Source: Nanobdellota archaeon
GTDB taxonomy: Archaea > Nanobdellota > Nanobdellia > Parvarchaeales > Parvarchaeaceae
Length of the DNA stretch: 64,000 nt
Direction of reading: 5' to 3'
Assembly: GCA_021799085.1 (NCBI GenBank)
Contig: JAJZBD010000003.1
Location: 62,001-126,000 of the forward strand
Part shown: positions 37,963-48,109 of the stretch, one piece after another
How the letters are laid out: each line of letters begins with the position of its first letter
How positions within the stretch are numbered: position 1 is the first letter of the stretch
Translations under genes and position numbers: made by a program
Notes under the pieces: generated by a model
The model's input: the letters and a program-made list of their open reading frames with translations, nothing else
Databases searched by the model: none
What the model was told of the DNA's origin: nothing

Positions 37963-39384
37963 TTAACCATTCAAATTTACAGATATATCTTCATAAGGGC
38001 CATTACCTAAAGTTACATTTCCTATGACCTTAAAGGCAGAAGACAGCTCCAATAAATGACCAATTGGGCTGCTTCTATAAGAAACGTAGATATTCCCGTT
38101 TGAAGCAATTGCCACCCCTGGCACTTGTAAACCATAGATATTTGGCAAAGTTATATTATTTACAACTTTATAATTATTGAAAGGATTTATGACGAGCAGA
38201 GAAGAGTTCGGAGAATGAACCACCGTTGCATAAATCAAGCCGTTACTATAAGTAATCGCCTGGGGATTTTGGCCAGTAGTTATATTAGTTATATAGTTAT
38301 TAGTAGTTGTATTTATAACAGATATTGTATTACTTTGCCAGTTGCCTATAAACATGGTACCATTTAATCGCTGCACAAACACAGGATAACTAAAACCTGT
38401 AATATTTTTTATTATTTTTCCCTGTGAAGGAGAAACAACTACTACCTCATTTTCATCACTAGTTCCACAAGATGGCCAACCATTTTCCGTTGATATATAA
38501 ATGTTTCCTTGTTTTGAAATTCCTAGATTAGCAATGCAATCTGTAGGAATTGGAATAATCACCTTGATAGTATGAGAACTAAGATCATAAACAATCAGAT
38601 TGGAAGAAGTGCCGCTGCCATTTAATAAGTAAAGATAGCTTCCATTCAAACTATAAATTCCCTGCCCTGCATTTGGAATTGTTATATTGTCTAATTGATT
38701 AAAATTGTACATATCCACAATTGAAAATGAATTTAAAGAACTTCTAAACAGAATATCGCTGCCGTTTGGAGATTTCATAACAAAATAAGGAGAAGGGGAA
38801 TTAAACGATTTAACAATCGTATTAGAAAAAGCGGAGACAACTTGTACGCCATCGCCATTTGAAGTAAGAGCGTCAATAATATAAGATTCTGGAGAAGATG
38901 CCTTGCCGGTTACATAACCGCTTGAAATAAAAGGCCCCTTTAAAGTCTGATACGGTTCTAAGTATCTTACAACCACACTTTCAGAAGAAGGCAAACCTGC
39001 AGAGTTAGAACAGGCCTGTGGCACTAAAAATTCGCTAGTTTTAGTGGGTAATATTACTGAACTTTCGTTGGAGATAAAAACTTTGCTAGAATAAGTTACA
39101 TTTAGCTGAGTTATTTCTATTGGATAGCCAGTTAAATCGCCAATAACTAAAAACAGCCCTTGATTTGGGACACAATTAGCAGTCACAACGCCCAGGCCAT
39201 TAAAGCCTGTTACAGTAGAAGTTACACTTGAACTTGGGTTGAAGATGCCCATTGAATAGAGGATTACTGCAACTATGACTATTATTAGTATTGCCCAGCC
39301 ATATGTCATCATGTACTCTAGAGCTGACTGGGAACGTTTGCTTTTGCTTATAAGATTTAGAGAATTATTTGTGTGTTTGAACAT
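37963..39384 (-). CDS. Surface protein: class III (pilin-type) signal peptide plus beta-propeller-like repeats
   Basis: SKRSQSALEYMMTYGWAILIIVIVAVILYSMGIFNP; repeated propeller-like strands (NGNIYVSYRSS, NGLIYATVVHSP, TMFIGNWQSNTISVINTTTN). Confidence 0.8.
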   Translation of the reverse strand: MFKHTNNSLNLISKSKRSQSALEYMMTYGWAILIIVIVAVILYSMGIFNPSSSVTSTVTGFNGLGVVTANCVPNQGLFLVIGDLTGYPIEITQLNVTYSSKVFISNESSVILPTKTSEFLVPQACSNSAGLPSSESVVVRYLEPYQTLKGPFISSGYVTGKASSPESYIIDALTSNGDGVQVVSAFSNTIVKSFNSPSPYFVMKSPNGSDILFRSSLNSFSIVDMYNFNQLDNITIPNAGQGIYSLNGSYLYLLNGSGTSSNLIVYDLSSHTIKVIIPIPTDCIANLGISKQGNIYISTENGWPSCGTSDENEVVVVSPSQGKIIKNITGFSYPVFVQRLNGTMFIGNWQSNTISVINTTTNNYITNITTGQNPQAITYSNGLIYATVVHSPNSSLLVINPFNNYKVVNNITLPNIYGLQVPGVAIASNGNIYVSYRSSPIGHLLELSSAFKVIGNVTLGNGPYEDISVNLNG

Positions 39385-39614
39385 AAATTATAATGCCATT
39401 TTTCTTCATTTCTTTTATTGTTTAACTGCTTAAACGCCATACTATTAAAATAAAAACAAAGCATATAAATATTTCTTTAATTAAATGAATAACTTTCTTT
39501 ATTATTAGTAAAACTGAAAAATATACTATCTAAAAGCGTACATTTTACTATTCTATTACTATATAACGGTATACTTTTAATGCTCAGAATTCCTTTAAAT
39601 ATTATTGCCTGCTG

Positions 39615-40265
39615 TTACTGGCTTTTATTTACAGCATTATTTGTATTTACTTTTTTATTATCTTTTGTTTCTTGGTTAGCCGAATTGCCTGCGTTTGAAT
39701 CGGCCAATTTTACAGATGCACTTCCGGATTTATTGTTACTGGGTTTATTATTATCCAAAACTTTATTTTGTGGGGCTGCAGCTGTTTCAGTTTTATTCTG
39801 AGGCTGGCTAGCTTTCTGGAATTTTATTATGTCATATTCATCTTCATAAGGCTTTACAAGCTTTTCGTACACATCTCTTAATTGAAAAGGCATGTAAACT
39901 AATTCTTTCCTTTTGTCAGTGGAAATGTCATACTTGTGTGTATGATGCAGTACTTTTGGTGGGCAGATTTCACTGCATAACCCACAGAAGATGCACTTAT
40001 TAAAATCAATTGCGGGAGCTTCGCTTCTTGCGTTTGTATGAAAACCCGCCTCTTTGAAATCGATCTTCTGCATTCTTATTGCATCCGAAGGGCAGATCTT
40101 AAAGCAAAGCTCGCAGCCTATACAGTTCTCTAAATCTAAGCTTAGCATCCCTCTGCTCCTTTTCTGTATAGGTAAAGGCTTGTCTGGATAAGGGTAAGTT
40201 GCTCTCTTAGAAACCGCCTCCTTTATCCCATAACCGAACACGCTGAAGGTTTCTTTTATTCCCAT
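39615..40265 (-). CDS. nuoI: NADH-quinone oxidoreductase subunit I with N/K-rich C-terminal extension
   Basis: Two 4Fe-4S motifs CIGCELCFKICP and CIFCGLCSEICP. Confidence 0.92.
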   Translation of the reverse strand: MGIKETFSVFGYGIKEAVSKRATYPYPDKPLPIQKRSRGMLSLDLENCIGCELCFKICPSDAIRMQKIDFKEAGFHTNARSEAPAIDFNKCIFCGLCSEICPPKVLHHTHKYDISTDKRKELVYMPFQLRDVYEKLVKPYEDEYDIIKFQKASQPQNKTETAAAPQNKVLDNNKPSNNKSGSASVKLADSNAGNSANQETKDNKKVNTNNAVNKSQ

Positions 40266-40266
40266 A

Positions 40267-41265
40267 TTATAACACCACTAAAAGCTCGACTAATATTAAG
40301 TTAAGCACTGCCAATGGCAAAAGCCAGTTCCACCCGAATTTTATAAGCTGGTCTATTCTTGGTCTACCCAGAACCCATCTTGGTGTAAGAATAATCATTA
40401 AAACGATAGCAGTTTTTATTATAAACCAGATTATCCCGGATATAAATGGGCCATTCCATCCTCCTAAGAAAAGGTATGTGACAAGCATTGCAATTACTGT
40501 AACTCTAACATAATCACCGATTAAAAAAAAGCCATACCTTATTCCGCTGTACTCAACTTTCCATCCTGCCTGCAGCTCCTGCGAAGCTTCCGGAACGTCA
40601 AATGGCTCTCGTTCTATTATAGCCAATCCGGCAATTATGAACACTACCATTGTAATTGGAAGATAAGCGGCATACCAAATTGATGATTGTGCACTAACTA
40701 TTGAAGTAATGCTATAACTACCAGAAAGCAATGCAACGCTGGATAGAACAACTATCAAAGCAAGCTCATAGCTTATTATCTGCGCTGCTCCCCTGAATCC
40801 ACCGATAAGTGCATACTTGTTGTTTTCTCCCCATCCTGCTATCAAAAGAAGCAGCGGGGAAATGGCCAACAATGTGTAAATGAAAAGTAGAGAATAAGGT
40901 ATCGATATAAACTCTAAACCAGGTCCACCCAAAGGTATTATCAATAGCATAGCAAATGAAGCAGTCGCCAAAGCTATTGGTGTGAAATTGAAAGACAGCC
41001 AGTCAATATTTGTGGATATAAAGCGCTTTCCAAGCATCTTTGTAAGATCCGCAAAATTCTGCAAAAGACCGAAAGGTCCAACGTAAACGGGGCCGTACCT
41101 AGATTCTATTCTTGCAGCGTATTTTCTGTCAACCCAGCCTATGAAAACGGGTATTAAAGCAGTAACTAGTACAGCCAAAATAGCAATTATTATAAAGGTC
41201 ACAATATAAGATAAAGGAGAAAATACGAAGGCGGAAACAATCGAATAGACATAGTTGAATATCAT
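40267..41265 (-). CDS. nuoH: NADH-quinone oxidoreductase subunit H
   Basis: RYGPVYVGPFGLLQNFADLTKML, ISYELALIVVLSSV, EREPFDVPEASQELQAGWKVEYSG. Confidence 0.95.
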   Translation of the reverse strand: MIFNYVYSIVSAFVFSPLSYIVTFIIIAILAVLVTALIPVFIGWVDRKYAARIESRYGPVYVGPFGLLQNFADLTKMLGKRFISTNIDWLSFNFTPIALATASFAMLLIIPLGGPGLEFISIPYSLLFIYTLLAISPLLLLIAGWGENNKYALIGGFRGAAQIISYELALIVVLSSVALLSGSYSITSIVSAQSSIWYAAYLPITMVVFIIAGLAIIEREPFDVPEASQELQAGWKVEYSGIRYGFFLIGDYVRVTVIAMLVTYLFLGGWNGPFISGIIWFIIKTAIVLMIILTPRWVLGRPRIDQLIKFGWNWLLPLAVLNLILVELLVVL

Positions 41266-42362
41266 CTGTCAACCTCCCCCATTACAGGGTCCATACTTGC
41301 CACTATCACAAAGGCGTCTGCTACCCTTATGTTTACAAGCAATCCCTCTAAAGCATGTATTGCAAAGAATGTCGGGCTTCTTAATTTTAATCTATAAGGT
41401 TTGTCTCCGCCGTCAGTTACAAGGAAAACACCCATCTCCCCTCTTGGACTTTCCTGTTTTACTAAAGTATCCTTCTTTGGTATACGTATTATCCATGGAA
41501 CTGCAGCTTTGTATGGCCCTGGTGGTAAATCTTTAATGCACTGCCGTATTATCTTTATTGATTCTAGTATTTCTCTTGTTCTTACAACGAATCTGGAATA
41601 AGTATCTCCATCATTTTCAATCGGTATATCAAAATCAACTTTGTCATACGCAAGATAAGGAGAAACCTTTCTCAAATCTCTGTTTATACCAGAGGCCCTT
41701 GCAATCGGTCCCGTTATCCCATATTTAATTACCATGTCTTTAGTAAGTATACCTACTCCCTTCGTCCTTGAAAGAAATATCTGGTTTTTAGTAAACATTG
41801 CATTATATTCATGGTTTACCTTGTTCTCTATTGTTGAGAGTGCCTTTAGTATATCCTCCTCTATTCCCTGTGGGAAATCATAGAACATACCGCCATTGCA
41901 GATATACATGGGAGCAAGCCTTCCCCCACTTATCTTTTCAACTATATTCATCAAAAGTTCCCTTTCCCTCAATGCCCAGATAAAACCGGTCATGTTTCCG
42001 ATATCTTCTCCAAAGCTACCTATAAAGACAAGGTGACTCATTATCCTCTGTATCTCGGCCATTATTGTTCTTATGTAAACCGCCCTTTTAGGGATTTCTA
42101 TGTTTGCCGCTTTTTCCACGACAGAAGCATATAATATTTCCATATTAAGCGCCGATACGTAATCAAGCTTGTCCATTATGGGATAATAATTTGCAAAGTA
42201 CCTCATTTCAGCAATTTTCTCACTAGCCCTATGAAGAAAGCCTATTTCGGTCTGTGCCTTTATTATTGTATCTCCCTTGACATCCAATATAAGTTTCAAT
42301 ACTCCGTGCATTGCAGGGTGAACAGGCCCTATGTTTAACCTTATGCTGTTTTCCTTTTCCAT
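41262..42362 (-). CDS. nuoD: NADH-quinone oxidoreductase subunit D
   Basis: NIGPVHPAMHGVLKLILDVKGDTIIKAQTEIGFLHRASEKIAE, ASMDPVMGEVDR. Confidence 0.95.
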   Translation of the reverse strand: MEKENSIRLNIGPVHPAMHGVLKLILDVKGDTIIKAQTEIGFLHRASEKIAEMRYFANYYPIMDKLDYVSALNMEILYASVVEKAANIEIPKRAVYIRTIMAEIQRIMSHLVFIGSFGEDIGNMTGFIWALRERELLMNIVEKISGGRLAPMYICNGGMFYDFPQGIEEDILKALSTIENKVNHEYNAMFTKNQIFLSRTKGVGILTKDMVIKYGITGPIARASGINRDLRKVSPYLAYDKVDFDIPIENDGDTYSRFVVRTREILESIKIIRQCIKDLPPGPYKAAVPWIIRIPKKDTLVKQESPRGEMGVFLVTDGGDKPYRLKLRSPTFFAIHALEGLLVNIRVADAFVIVASMDPVMGEVDR

Positions 42363-42363
42363 G

Positions 42364-42828
42364 TTAAAATTTAAGATCCAGACCCGTCCAATTCCTTATT
42401 TCATCGTCAACCTTGAAGTCTTTCCTAAGTGGATGGCCAGGCCAGTCTTCCGGCAGTAATATCCTTCTTAAATCAGGGTGGCCATTAAACTTTATTCCAA
42501 ATAAGTCATATGCTTCCCTTTCTTCCCAATTTGCTGAGCTGAAGATATCTGTTATTGAATCTATTGCAAAGTCCTTTTCAGTGATGTTTACTTTTAGTAT
42601 TAGTATATCCGCATTTTTGTAGTTTGAAAATATATAGTTTAACTCAAAATTCGGAGAATAATCTACTACTGCAAGCGAATACAGAATATCAAACTCTTCT
42701 TTGATTTGCCATGCCAGCTTTTTAAGCAGCTTCTTGTTCTTTATACTTATGACTGAAAGGCTAGGTTCATCGGTCAGAACCTCTAGATCTCCCTTAAAAC
42801 CGTTCTTAAGCTTATCTAATGTTGCCAT
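42364..42828 (-). CDS. nuoC: NADH-quinone oxidoreductase subunit C
   Basis: [41 protein letters not shown]. Confidence 0.95.
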   Translation of the reverse strand: MATLDKLKNGFKGDLEVLTDEPSLSVISIKNKKLLKKLAWQIKEEFDILYSLAVVDYSPNFELNYIFSNYKNADILILKVNITEKDFAIDSITDIFSSANWEEREAYDLFGIKFNGHPDLRRILLPEDWPGHPLRKDFKVDDEIRNWTGLDLKF

Positions 42829-43333
42829 TTATCTGCGCCTTTGACCTGTTTTCTTTTATAAGTTTCTGCAGGACCCTCACAGCATCCAAAAACTCCTCCG
42901 GCCTTGGAGGGCAGCCAGGGATAAAAGCATCTACTGGCATTATTCGGTCTATTCCCTCTATTGTATTATAACTGTCATGATACAAACCGCCGCTTACGTT
43001 ACATGCGCCTACTGCTATGACATATTTTGGATCCGGCATTTGCTCATATACATTCAAAAGTCTTCTCGCCATTTTCTTTGTGATAGTGCCACTAACAAGT
43101 ATAAGATCCGCTTGTCTTGGAGAATCTCCTGTAAAAAGAACACCTAATCTGTCTGAATCAACCTTTGTAGCTCCAAATGTCATCATCTCTATTGCGCAGC
43201 AAGAAGTTCCAAATGTCAACGGCCAAAGAGAATTGCTTCTACCCCAATTTAAAACTGTGTTTATGAATTTTTCTGCCTTCATGAATATAACCTCATACAA
43301 ACCCGGATAAGAAAATCCATCTGATTCTTCCAT
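42812..43333 (-). CDS. nuoB: NADH-quinone oxidoreductase subunit B
   Basis: [64 protein letters not shown]. Confidence 0.96.
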   Translation of the reverse strand: MEESDGFSYPGLYEVIFMKAEKFINTVLNWGRSNSLWPLTFGTSCCAIEMMTFGATKVDSDRLGVLFTGDSPRQADLILVSGTITKKMARRLLNVYEQMPDPKYVIAVGACNVSGGLYHDSYNTIEGIDRIMPVDAFIPGCPPRPEEFLDAVRVLQKLIKENRSKAQINGNIR

Positions 43334-43695
43334 TAATCTTCCTCGGAAATTTTATCCTCCAATTTCAAAAGGTACCTTACTAAAATAACCATGTAAAAAA
43401 GTGCTATAAGAATCGGTATAGAAATATAGATATTAAGTGACTTAGCGCTTTCAGCCCATAGAAAAACAAGCACTGATATGGCTTCTAAAACAACAAATAT
43501 AAGCGCATAAAAGAAATACTGAAAGCCAACATTTCTCATGCCTGCAATTGACCTTTCTCCACTTTCTATTGGAAAACTGCCTTTACCAACTGCTTTGGTT
43601 TTAGGACTAAGAAAACTAGATAATTTTATAAATGAAATCCAGACTATTACAGCCACTATTATAAGCAAACCAAACAGTGCAAAGCCCATTGCCAT
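43333..43695 (-). CDS. nuoA: NADH-quinone oxidoreductase subunit A
   Basis: SGERSIAGMRNVGFQYFFYALIFVVLEAISVLVFLWA. Confidence 0.88.
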   Translation of the reverse strand: MAMGFALFGLLIIVAVIVWISFIKLSSFLSPKTKAVGKGSFPIESGERSIAGMRNVGFQYFFYALIFVVLEAISVLVFLWAESAKSLNIYISIPILIALFYMVILVRYLLKLEDKISEED

Positions 43696-43807
43696 GTATT
43701 ATAATTAAAATCTCATAATTAAAAAGACTTTCTGACAAAGAAGAACTGATAATTCCGATTATCTTGCATTATTAAGCTTATATATTTAATACACGATTTA
43801 AAATTTA

Positions 43808-44878
43808 ATGAGACCTGGAATATTTATTTTAGGAGCATTTGTTCTGTTTCTAGTTGTAGGTAGCGCACATGCTGCTTCCTTATCCGCTTCTTTCAATGCT
43901 CTAAACAGTAGTTTATCCATAAATCAGTATGAATATTTCAATTTATCGGCGTATTTTCCAGTAGAAACAAACTACACAATATTTTTGAATAATAGCCCTA
44001 TAATATACGGAAAGCTTCCTGCAAACTACAGCGGTTATAAAATATTACATTACAATATAAGCAATATGCCTTATGGAAAGTATTATCCCTCAGTTCATTT
44101 CTCTGCGTTTAATTTTCACTTGAATTCGAGCGTTAATCTTGACATTAGGGCTGCCCCTGATTTTACATTTATAGGCGATTACAAAACTACAGAAATAATT
44201 AAAAACTATTCTTTAATAAAAATAAGGATTAAAAATAACGGAAATACGCCATTAAAGATGAACTGGTCGCTACCAATATTCAGAAACATTTCAATATCCC
44301 TTACATTTAATCAAACTTTTAGATTGAATCCTAGCTCAAATATAACGATTCCAATAAATTTATCCCTACAAAAAGGATATCAGGACAACATACTGATTCC
44401 TTTTACCAGCACGTATCAAAATTATTCAATTACAAAATCATATGAAACAATTTTAATAAAACCGATAATTAACATGTCTTTCTATAATTTGAATGTTACA
44501 CCGATAAATTCAACTAGAGAACTTTGGGTATCTTACATTAAAAATTACAACAATGTACCATTAAACATAACGATACAGTTTTCACTTGAAGTAAATGGAA
44601 GTACATTCCAATATAGTGTACCTTATGAATTGGGGGTAAATGCAACAAAAATAGAAGTAACATTACCGAAAAGCACCGTCGAGAATGTTAGGATCTTGTA
44701 TGAATCACAGAATTTATCAAAGGTAGACCAGAATATATTTACTCTGCCTAAGCAACCTAGCAGTACAAGCATTTTATCGATAATAGATACACTGGGTTAT
44801 GTTATACTTACAGTTGTATCGATATTGATATTGGCATTGATCCACTTGAGATTTAATAGAAGAAGCAAGAAAAAGTAA
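43808..44878 (+). CDS. Exported membrane-anchored protein of unknown function
   Basis: N-terminal signal (GIFILGAFVLFLVVGSAHA), Asn-rich beta ectodomain, C-terminal TM then RRSKKK. Confidence 0.6.
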   Translation: MRPGIFILGAFVLFLVVGSAHAASLSASFNALNSSLSINQYEYFNLSAYFPVETNYTIFLNNSPIIYGKLPANYSGYKILHYNISNMPYGKYYPSVHFSAFNFHLNSSVNLDIRAAPDFTFIGDYKTTEIIKNYSLIKIRIKNNGNTPLKMNWSLPIFRNISISLTFNQTFRLNPSSNITIPINLSLQKGYQDNILIPFTSTYQNYSITKSYETILIKPIINMSFYNLNVTPINSTRELWVSYIKNYNNVPLNITIQFSLEVNGSTFQYSVPYELGVNATKIEVTLPKSTVENVRILYESQNLSKVDQNIFTLPKQPSSTSILSIIDTLGYVILTVVSILILALIHLRFNRRSKKK

Positions 44879-44879
44879 A

Positions 44880-45554
44880 ATGGAATTCATAAACAAAAAC
44901 AACAGAAGATTTTTTGCATACATAATAATAGACATAACGGCATTGTTTATAGTAAACTTTTATTACTTACAGATTTCACAGCTGTTTTTATACGTACTTC
45001 TTATCCTCCTTGTATCCTTCCTGATATTTTTAACAAAGAATTTTATAGCGGCGTTTTTCCATATAAAAGTAAGCGGAATGTTTTGGATTACAGGACTTAT
45101 ATTTTCGGTTATAGCCACATTGGTTGCATCTAGCTTCGGCATACCCGTTCTTATTCCTGTAATAAGCTACAATAATTACAGCAGACTGAACACCTTAAAA
45201 GGAATGAAAAAAGGGGCTGTCAATGTGCATGAGAAGTGGGAGATAACTTTTCTGTCTTCTTCCCTACTTTTATTTGCTTCGTTTATACTGATAACTTTAT
45301 GGCATGTTTTAAATGAAAAAGGATTTCTAATGTCAGGGATAGCTCTGGCAATGTTTGTTTTAATTGATTTCCTGCCCGAAAGAAGATTCAATGGCACAAA
45401 CCTTATTTATCACAATTCAATTGTTTATGCAATTACATTTATTTTTCTTTTAATAACAGGAATATTTAGCGTCATAAGCTATGTAGCTTTCTTGGTAACG
45501 TTTATTACATTTATACTGTTTATCTTCATAACTTACCTTACAAAACTTTGGTAG
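44880..45554 (+). CDS. M50 (site-2 protease)-like membrane protein with degenerate catalytic motifs
   Basis: FLTKNFIAAFFHIKVSGMFWITGLIFSVIATLVASSFGIPVLIPV and FVLIDFLPERRFNGTNLIYHNSIVYA align by eye with M50 HExxH and LDG regions, but the catalytic residues are absent. Confidence 0.5.
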   Translation: MEFINKNNRRFFAYIIIDITALFIVNFYYLQISQLFLYVLLILLVSFLIFLTKNFIAAFFHIKVSGMFWITGLIFSVIATLVASSFGIPVLIPVISYNNYSRLNTLKGMKKGAVNVHEKWEITFLSSSLLLFASFILITLWHVLNEKGFLMSGIALAMFVLIDFLPERRFNGTNLIYHNSIVYAITFIFLLITGIFSVISYVAFLVTFITFILFIFITYLTKLW

Positions 45555-45619
45555 GTTATATTTTATCTTTAAATGTAGACCATTTATAACGGCGTTATAT
45601 TTATAAAGAATAAGGTTCT

Positions 45620-45991
45620 ATGAAATTTATGTCAGAACTGTTCTGCTCGAAAGTTATATCGGAGATAATACCCTCTTCTAGAGCGATAATAGCAAATAAG
45701 CTCCTCGAAAAAGGAATGACCCAAAAAGACGCATCAAAGCTATTGGGTATAACTCAGCCTGCAATATCACAGTATAAAAGCGGTTTGAGGGGCCTGATAA
45801 CCGAAAAGATGATTAAAAATGAGAAATTCATGGAATACTTAAATGAGATAGCAGATAAAGTTTACACTAACAAACTAGACATAAACATGAAAACCTGCCA
45901 AATCTGTAAAGCAACAAGGGACTTTGGAGTAATAAAAGAAAAGGATCTAAAGGAGTTTCTTTGCCTGCTTCAAATTGCCGGATCAAATTAA
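45620..45991 (+). CDS. XRE-type HTH regulator with Cys motif
   Basis: GMTQKDASKLLGITQPAISQYKSGLRG HTH; CQICKATRDFGVI and additional Cys; immediately upstream of sufC. Confidence 0.75.
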   Translation: MKFMSELFCSKVISEIIPSSRAIIANKLLEKGMTQKDASKLLGITQPAISQYKSGLRGLITEKMIKNEKFMEYLNEIADKVYTNKLDINMKTCQICKATRDFGVIKEKDLKEFLCLLQIAGSN

Positions 45992-45993
45992 AT

Positions 45994-46713
45994 ATGGAAC
46001 AAATAGAGATAAAAGGATTAGAAGTATCTGTCAATCAGAAAAAAGTGCTTAATGGAGTAAATCTTTTGGTGCAGAGGGGCAAGATACATGTTTTGATGGG
46101 CCCCAATGGTAGCGGAAAAAGCACATTAGCAAATGTCATAATGGGGAATCCTAAATACACCGTAAATGCAGGATCAATAAAATTTGGTGATGAGGATATA
46201 TTAAAGCTAAAGGTAAATGAACGCGCTAAAAGGGGGATATTTCTTGCATTTCAAGAACCAGTAGAGATATCTGGTGTTAATACCATGAATTTTTTAGTTA
46301 CAGCATATACCAACCTAAAAGGAAAAAACCCAGAATTAAGGAAGGAAATAACAAAAAAAATGGAAGAATTGAACCTTTCAGAGCTGTTTCTGAAAAGATC
46401 ACTTAATGAAGGATTTTCTGGAGGAGAAAAGAAAAGATTTGAATTATTACAGGTTATGCTTTTAAAGCCAAAAATTGCAATACTTGATGAAATTGACTCT
46501 GGGATGGATATAGATAGTGTAAGGATGTTGGGCGAAATAACTAAAAACCTATCAGAAGACACTGGATTTTTGATGATAACACACAATGATCATATCTTAG
46601 ATCACATAAAACCTGATATAGTAAGTATTATGAAAGACGGAAAAATAATAAGAAGTGGAGATTACCAACTAATAGAACAAATAAAAAAAGAAGGTTATGG
46701 AAAACTAATTTAA
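45994..46713 (+). CDS. sufC: Fe-S cluster assembly ATPase SufC
   Basis: MGPNGSGKSTLANVIMGNPKY, GFSGGEKKRFELLQVMLLKPKIAILDEIDSGMDID; ATG at 45994 preferred. Confidence 0.96.
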   Translation: MEQIEIKGLEVSVNQKKVLNGVNLLVQRGKIHVLMGPNGSGKSTLANVIMGNPKYTVNAGSIKFGDEDILKLKVNERAKRGIFLAFQEPVEISGVNTMNFLVTAYTNLKGKNPELRKEITKKMEELNLSELFLKRSLNEGFSGGEKKRFELLQVMLLKPKIAILDEIDSGMDIDSVRMLGEITKNLSEDTGFLMITHNDHILDHIKPDIVSIMKDGKIIRSGDYQLIEQIKKEGYGKLI

Positions 46714-46714
46714 T

Positions 46715-48109
46715 ATGGAAAAAATAGAATTTGATTACAGTAAATATGACTTTAAAAACTCTACTGCTAAGTATAAGATAATATTTAATGAAGGATTATC
46801 AGAAGAAGTAGTAAGAGATATTTCAAAACTTAAAAATGAACCGGAATGGATGACAAAATTTAGGACAAATGCATATAAGTTCTTCGTAAAAAGGCCTGTA
46901 CCAGAGTGGGGTGCTGACCTTTCAAAAATAAATTTTGAGAATATAACATATTTTGCAAGAGCTACAGACAAAAAGACAAATAATTGGGATGACCTCCCCG
47001 ATGACATTAGAGAAACTTACAATAGGTTGGGGATACCTGAAGCTGAAAAGAAATCACTTTCTGGAGTGGAAGTAATGTATGAAAGTGAGGTAGTTTACAA
47101 CAGCATAAAAAAAGAGCTTGAAGAATTAGGAGTAATATTTTGTGATACGGACACTGCAGTAAGAGAACACCCAGAACTGGTAAAAAAGTACTTTGGTAAG
47201 GTTATTTCACCAAATGACAATAAATTTGCGGCATTGAACTCTGCAGTGTGGTCTGGGGGCAGTTTCATATATGTTCCAAAGGGCGTAAAAGTGCCAATGC
47301 CATTGCAGGCGTATTTCAGGATAAACGCTGCGAATATGGGGCAGTTTGAAAGAACATTAATAATAGCAGACGAGGGTGCAGATGTCACATATATTGAAGG
47401 TTGTACGGCGCCAGTTTATTCAAAAGATTCATTGCATGCCGCTGTGGTAGAAGTTATAGCTCACAAAAATGCACATGTAAAATACATAACAGTGCAAAAT
47501 TGGTCGAGTGATGTATACAACTTGGTAACTAAAAGAGCTTTTGCATATGAAAATGCATTTGTTGAGTGGATAGACGCGAATATGGGTTCAAAAGTGACTG
47601 AAAAATATCCTTCGGTTTATCTAATGGAACCTGGAGCTAAATCGAATGTGTTATCAGTTGCTTTGGCAAACAAAGGGCAACATCAAGATACTGGGACAAA
47701 AGCTGTACATTTGGCTCCAAATACAAGCTCAGTTATACGATCAAAATCAATCTGTCTGAATGGCGGAAGAACTACCTACAGGGGCTTGGTAAAGGTAAAG
47801 AAGGGAGCAACGGATGTTAAGTCAAGCACTAGGTGCGATGCATTGATATTTGATGACTTTTCAAGAACTGACACTTACCCTTATATGGAGATAGACGAAG
47901 AAGAAAGCACAATATCGCATGAAGCATCGGTAGGCAAAATAGGAGATGAGCAACTTTTCTACCTTGAGTCTAGAGGTTTATCAGAACTAGAATCAATAAA
48001 CATGATAGTTCTTGGTTTCATAGCTGAATTTGTAGATGAACTGCCAATAGAATTTGCAGTTGAATTTAACAGGCTGATAAAAATAAATATGGAAGGAGCA
48101 GTTGGCTGA
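46715..48109 (+). CDS. sufB: Fe-S cluster assembly protein SufB
   Basis: KFAALNSAVWSGGSFIYVPKGVKVPMPLQAYFRINAANMGQFERTLIIADEGADVTYIEGCTAP. Confidence 0.96.
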   Translation: MEKIEFDYSKYDFKNSTAKYKIIFNEGLSEEVVRDISKLKNEPEWMTKFRTNAYKFFVKRPVPEWGADLSKINFENITYFARATDKKTNNWDDLPDDIRETYNRLGIPEAEKKSLSGVEVMYESEVVYNSIKKELEELGVIFCDTDTAVREHPELVKKYFGKVISPNDNKFAALNSAVWSGGSFIYVPKGVKVPMPLQAYFRINAANMGQFERTLIIADEGADVTYIEGCTAPVYSKDSLHAAVVEVIAHKNAHVKYITVQNWSSDVYNLVTKRAFAYENAFVEWIDANMGSKVTEKYPSVYLMEPGAKSNVLSVALANKGQHQDTGTKAVHLAPNTSSVIRSKSICLNGGRTTYRGLVKVKKGATDVKSSTRCDALIFDDFSRTDTYPYMEIDEEESTISHEASVGKIGDEQLFYLESRGLSELESINMIVLGFIAEFVDELPIEFAVEFNRLIKINMEGAVG

